Notes under the pieces: model-generated
Databases searched by the model: none
What the model saw: only the letters and a program-made list of their open reading frames with translations
Told to the model about the DNA's origin: nothing
Source: Planctomycetota bacterium
Lineage (GTDB): Bacteria > Planctomycetota > Planctomycetia > Pirellulales > Lacipirellulaceae
DNA length: 36,518 nucleotides
Assembly (NCBI GenBank): GCA_013286045.1
Contig: JABDGM010000043.1
Coordinates: 1 to 36,518 of the forward strand
Direction: 5' to 3'
In this document: positions 34,824-36,518 of the stretch, in pieces
Layout of the letters: each line of letters starts with the position of its first letter
Position numbering within the stretch: the first letter of the stretch is position 1
Made by a program: the position numbers and the translations under genes

Positions 34824-35213
34824 ATGCTAGTCGCGCGCATCCACATCGTCTTCCCCCTGCTGTTAATCGCGTCGCTCGGCTGCGGCAGATCCAGCGTATC
34901 TGACGTTGCGCCCGTGCATGGGCGCATCACACTCGATGGGCAGCCGCTTGCCAATACCGGTGTGGTTTTCCAGCTGCCCGGAAAGTCTCTGAGCGGGGGT
35001 ACTACCGACGACAATGGAAATTACGTGATGATCTACAAGCGCGGGGTGAACGGCGCCAACATCGGAATAAACCAGGTAACGATCCTGGAGGACACGAAAA
35101 GAATCAACACTCAACACGTTCCACCGCGCTACAGCCAAAACTCCGAACTGCAAGCCGAAGTCAATCCCGGCGACAACGAAATCAATTTCGACTTAACAAC
35201 CAAGCCGAAATGA
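34824..35213 (+). CDS. Transthyretin-like carboxypeptidase-regulatory lipoprotein
   Basis: The 129-residue product has a signal peptide of about 19 residues ending at ASLGC, with Cys20 the likely lipidation site, so it is probably an outer-membrane or periplasmic lipoprotein. The rest is a single transthyretin-like beta domain: APVHGRITLDGQPLANTGVV, KSLSGGTTDDNGNYVMIYKR, and INFDLTTKPK at the end. Such small proteins often follow DUF1559 genes in planctomycetes, and this one lies 80 bases after one on the same strand. The domain is a structural module in larger proteins such as the BlaR1-like one in this window; a separate function is not known. Confidence 0.85.
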   Translation: MLVARIHIVFPLLLIASLGCGRSSVSDVAPVHGRITLDGQPLANTGVVFQLPGKSLSGGTTDDNGNYVMIYKRGVNGANIGINQVTILEDTKRINTQHVPPRYSQNSELQAEVNPGDNEINFDLTTKPK

Positions 35214-35615
35214 GCACTCGTTACGGCTACTCCGTGACCAATGGCCGGGCCCGTGATAATTCCCAGTTCGGTGCGCATGGCAAGTAATCCGATCAAGATT
35301 GCTGCGTTCCATTTTCAGTTCTTATCGCTTTTTGCAGGTTTTTAATTGACCGCATTCCCCGCCCGCATTACGATCGGAGCAGTCGCGAATGAGCCCTTTC
35401 GGGGATCATTTTAGGCTCGATCTAGGGTGGTGGGTTTGCCCACCGGGCGCAGCAATTGCATCGAGCGAATCGCCGAGTGTGACGCAATCAGCGGAGCTTT
35501 GCTCCGCCGGAAAGAGTCTACTGTACGAAAACGCTTCCTGAATCCGCCGCTGTTGTCGGATCCGCACGCCCTTTCTCCACCACCCATCTCCCTCCTTCCC
35601 AAAGGGGTTCTCGTT
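35214..35615. other. Intergenic region before the beta-strand protein
   Basis: There is no gene in 402 bases. At 35491-35507, GCGGAGC and GCTCCGC form a perfect 7-bp hairpin with a TTT loop, without a T-tract. The two open frames on the minus strand across this area and the next gene are antisense shadows. AAGGGG at 35602-35606 is the ribosome site of the next gene. Confidence 0.4.
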
Positions 35616-36518
35616 ATGTCGTTTCGTTCCTCGATTCGTGCTGCTGCAATTTCGAACCTTTTGCTCGCTGCTGCCTTCGTGACCGTGTTCTGTCTTGCTA
35701 CTTCTGCCAGTGCTGTAACTCTCGTTTGGGATGCCGACAGTAATCTCCAGGGCACTGGAACCTGGGACGCGAACACGACACAGGACTGGAAGACATCGAA
35801 CACCGCTGGCGCCCCTGATTCCAAGTGGAATCCCAACGACGGCACCCTGGACGCCCAATTCGGCGGCACGCTCTCCGCCGCTGCGACAGACGGCACCGGT
35901 TCCGCCAACGGCAAAGTAACCGTCAGTGGAACGATCAACGTCGATTCGATTACTTTGGCTCCTGCCGCCGGCACCTACGCCCTAAGCGGCGGCGTGCTCC
36001 ACATCACGAATCCAACTAATTCGATTGTAATGAATACCATCTCAAGCGGAGCTGCCCGCGCGCAGGTCATTGCGTCGCAAATTACCGGCACCGATATCAC
36101 GGTGTTTACCGATAGCCTTACCGGCGGCGTCAACTCCCTCCTGACGCTCGGCTCTCCGGGCACCGGTGTCACCAACACCTTCACCGGCGATCTGATCTTC
36201 GGCGGTTCGAACACGGCGAGCGTCGGCTTTGCGCAAATCAACATCAACAATCCGACGGCGCTCCCCGCGACCGCCACCGTTCGCATGAAGCGCAATAACT
36301 CCCAGCTCCTGTTCGGCTCTGGCGGCGCTTCCGGCAGCAATACCTTCACCGCAACCTACAACAACAACATTATTCTCAACGATGGCGGAAGCGTCGCGAC
36401 TTCCCAAAGCATTGGCGCTTTCAGTAACGGCACCGTGATCACCCTTGGCGGCGTGATCTCCGGAAATTCGGGCCTCATTTTTCAGCTTGGCACCGGCGGC
36501 GGTCAGGGCAAAATCGTG
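35616..36518 (+). CDS. Secreted autotransporter-type beta-strand repeat protein, partial
   Basis: ATG at 35616 (AAGGGG about 9 nt upstream) opens a frame of 301 codons that runs off the right edge without a stop. The first 33 residues form a signal peptide (RSSIRAAAISNLLLAAAFV, cleaved near ATSASA-V). The mature part starts LVWDADSNLQGTGTWDANTT and is rich in Gly, Ser, Thr and Asn. It has short strands such as VTVSGTINVDSITL, NTFTGDLIFGG and LGGVISGNSGLIFQLG, the pattern of autotransporter-associated beta-strand repeats. In planctomycetes such proteins usually end with a PEP-CTERM anchor; that end is not in view. It is probably a surface or extracellular protein. Confidence 0.82.
   Translation, partial: MSFRSSIRAAAISNLLLAAAFVTVFCLATSASAVTLVWDADSNLQGTGTWDANTTQDWKTSNTAGAPDSKWNPNDGTLDAQFGGTLSAAATDGTGSANGKVTVSGTINVDSITLAPAAGTYALSGGVLHITNPTNSIVMNTISSGAARAQVIASQITGTDITVFTDSLTGGVNSLLTLGSPGTGVTNTFTGDLIFGGSNTASVGFAQININNPTALPATATVRMKRNNSQLLFGSGGASGSNTFTATYNNNIILNDGGSVATSQSIGAFSNGTVITLGGVISGNSGLIFQLGTGGGQGKIV

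Noticed and set aside
1-36518. CRISPR array, prophage or IS element
   Set aside because: No regularly spaced direct repeats and no cas, integrase or transposase motifs were seen.

Overview
The window looks like chromosomal DNA of a planctomycete (Planctomycetota, probably a Pirellulales-type lineage; the rank is inference). Evidence: a DUF1559 protein with a type IV pilin-like N-terminus followed by a small transthyretin-like lipoprotein; a BlaI repressor gene overlapping a giant BlaR1/M56 peptidase gene with a long tail of carboxypeptidase-regulatory-like domains; an autotransporter-type beta-strand surface protein; a DUF2293 protein; and several small proteins of a type I associate with planctomycetes. 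Genes are well spaced, on both strands, with no phage or IS genes and no rRNA or complete tRNA.

Layout. 1-873: partial SnoaL/DUF4440-like secreted protein. 1292-1696: small coiled-coil membrane protein. 2281-5314: a three-gene specialised-metabolite operon (SAM methyltransferase, FAD oxidoreductase, type III polyketide synthase). 5756-8036: exported RidA-like protein, DUF2293 protein, EcsC-family protein. 8386-8423: the 5' half of a tRNA-Leu. 8581-11930: ABC exporter whose permease is fused to a CPBP (CAAX-type) protease. 12195-14519: DUF420 membrane protein, then leuA preceded by a promoter, a leucine-rich leader peptide and a terminator with competing RNA arms. 14625-16611: three planctomycete-type unknown proteins. 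16629-18116: MoxR-like ATPase. 18281-19963: ilvD. 20095-20246: inverted pair of ACCACGAAA-type repeats. 20688-27111: blaI-blaR1 operon with two operators at its promoter. 27189-28255: serine acetyltransferase gene with a terminator in its leader. 28674-30029: cation/proton antiporter. 30278-33264: a pyruvate kinase / ATP-sulfurylase-like fusion followed by a PAPS-type sulfotransferase. 33523-36518: DUF1559 protein, lipoprotein and partial beta-strand protein.

The two most notable systems are these. (1) Upstream of leuA lies a complete ribosome-mediated attenuator: sigma-70 promoter, 20-residue leader peptide with 8 leucines, mutually exclusive 1:2, 2:3 and 3:4 pairings, and a 12-bp terminator with a T-tract. 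(2) The 687-residue fusion has a pyruvate kinase barrel with its main catalytic residues. The usual allosteric C-terminal domain is absent, and in its place is an ATP-sulfurylase-like module that has lost the QxRNPxHxxH and GRDH motifs. This looks like a metabolic enzyme carrying a sulfurylase-derived pseudoenzyme or sensor domain, beside a sulfotransferase and not far from a cysteine-biosynthesis gene.

Branched-chain amino acid synthesis (leuA, ilvD) and sulfur-linked functions (serine acetyltransferase, sulfurylase-like fusion, sulfotransferase) recur, but they are in separate transcription units. All functions are read from sequence motifs; no database search was run.
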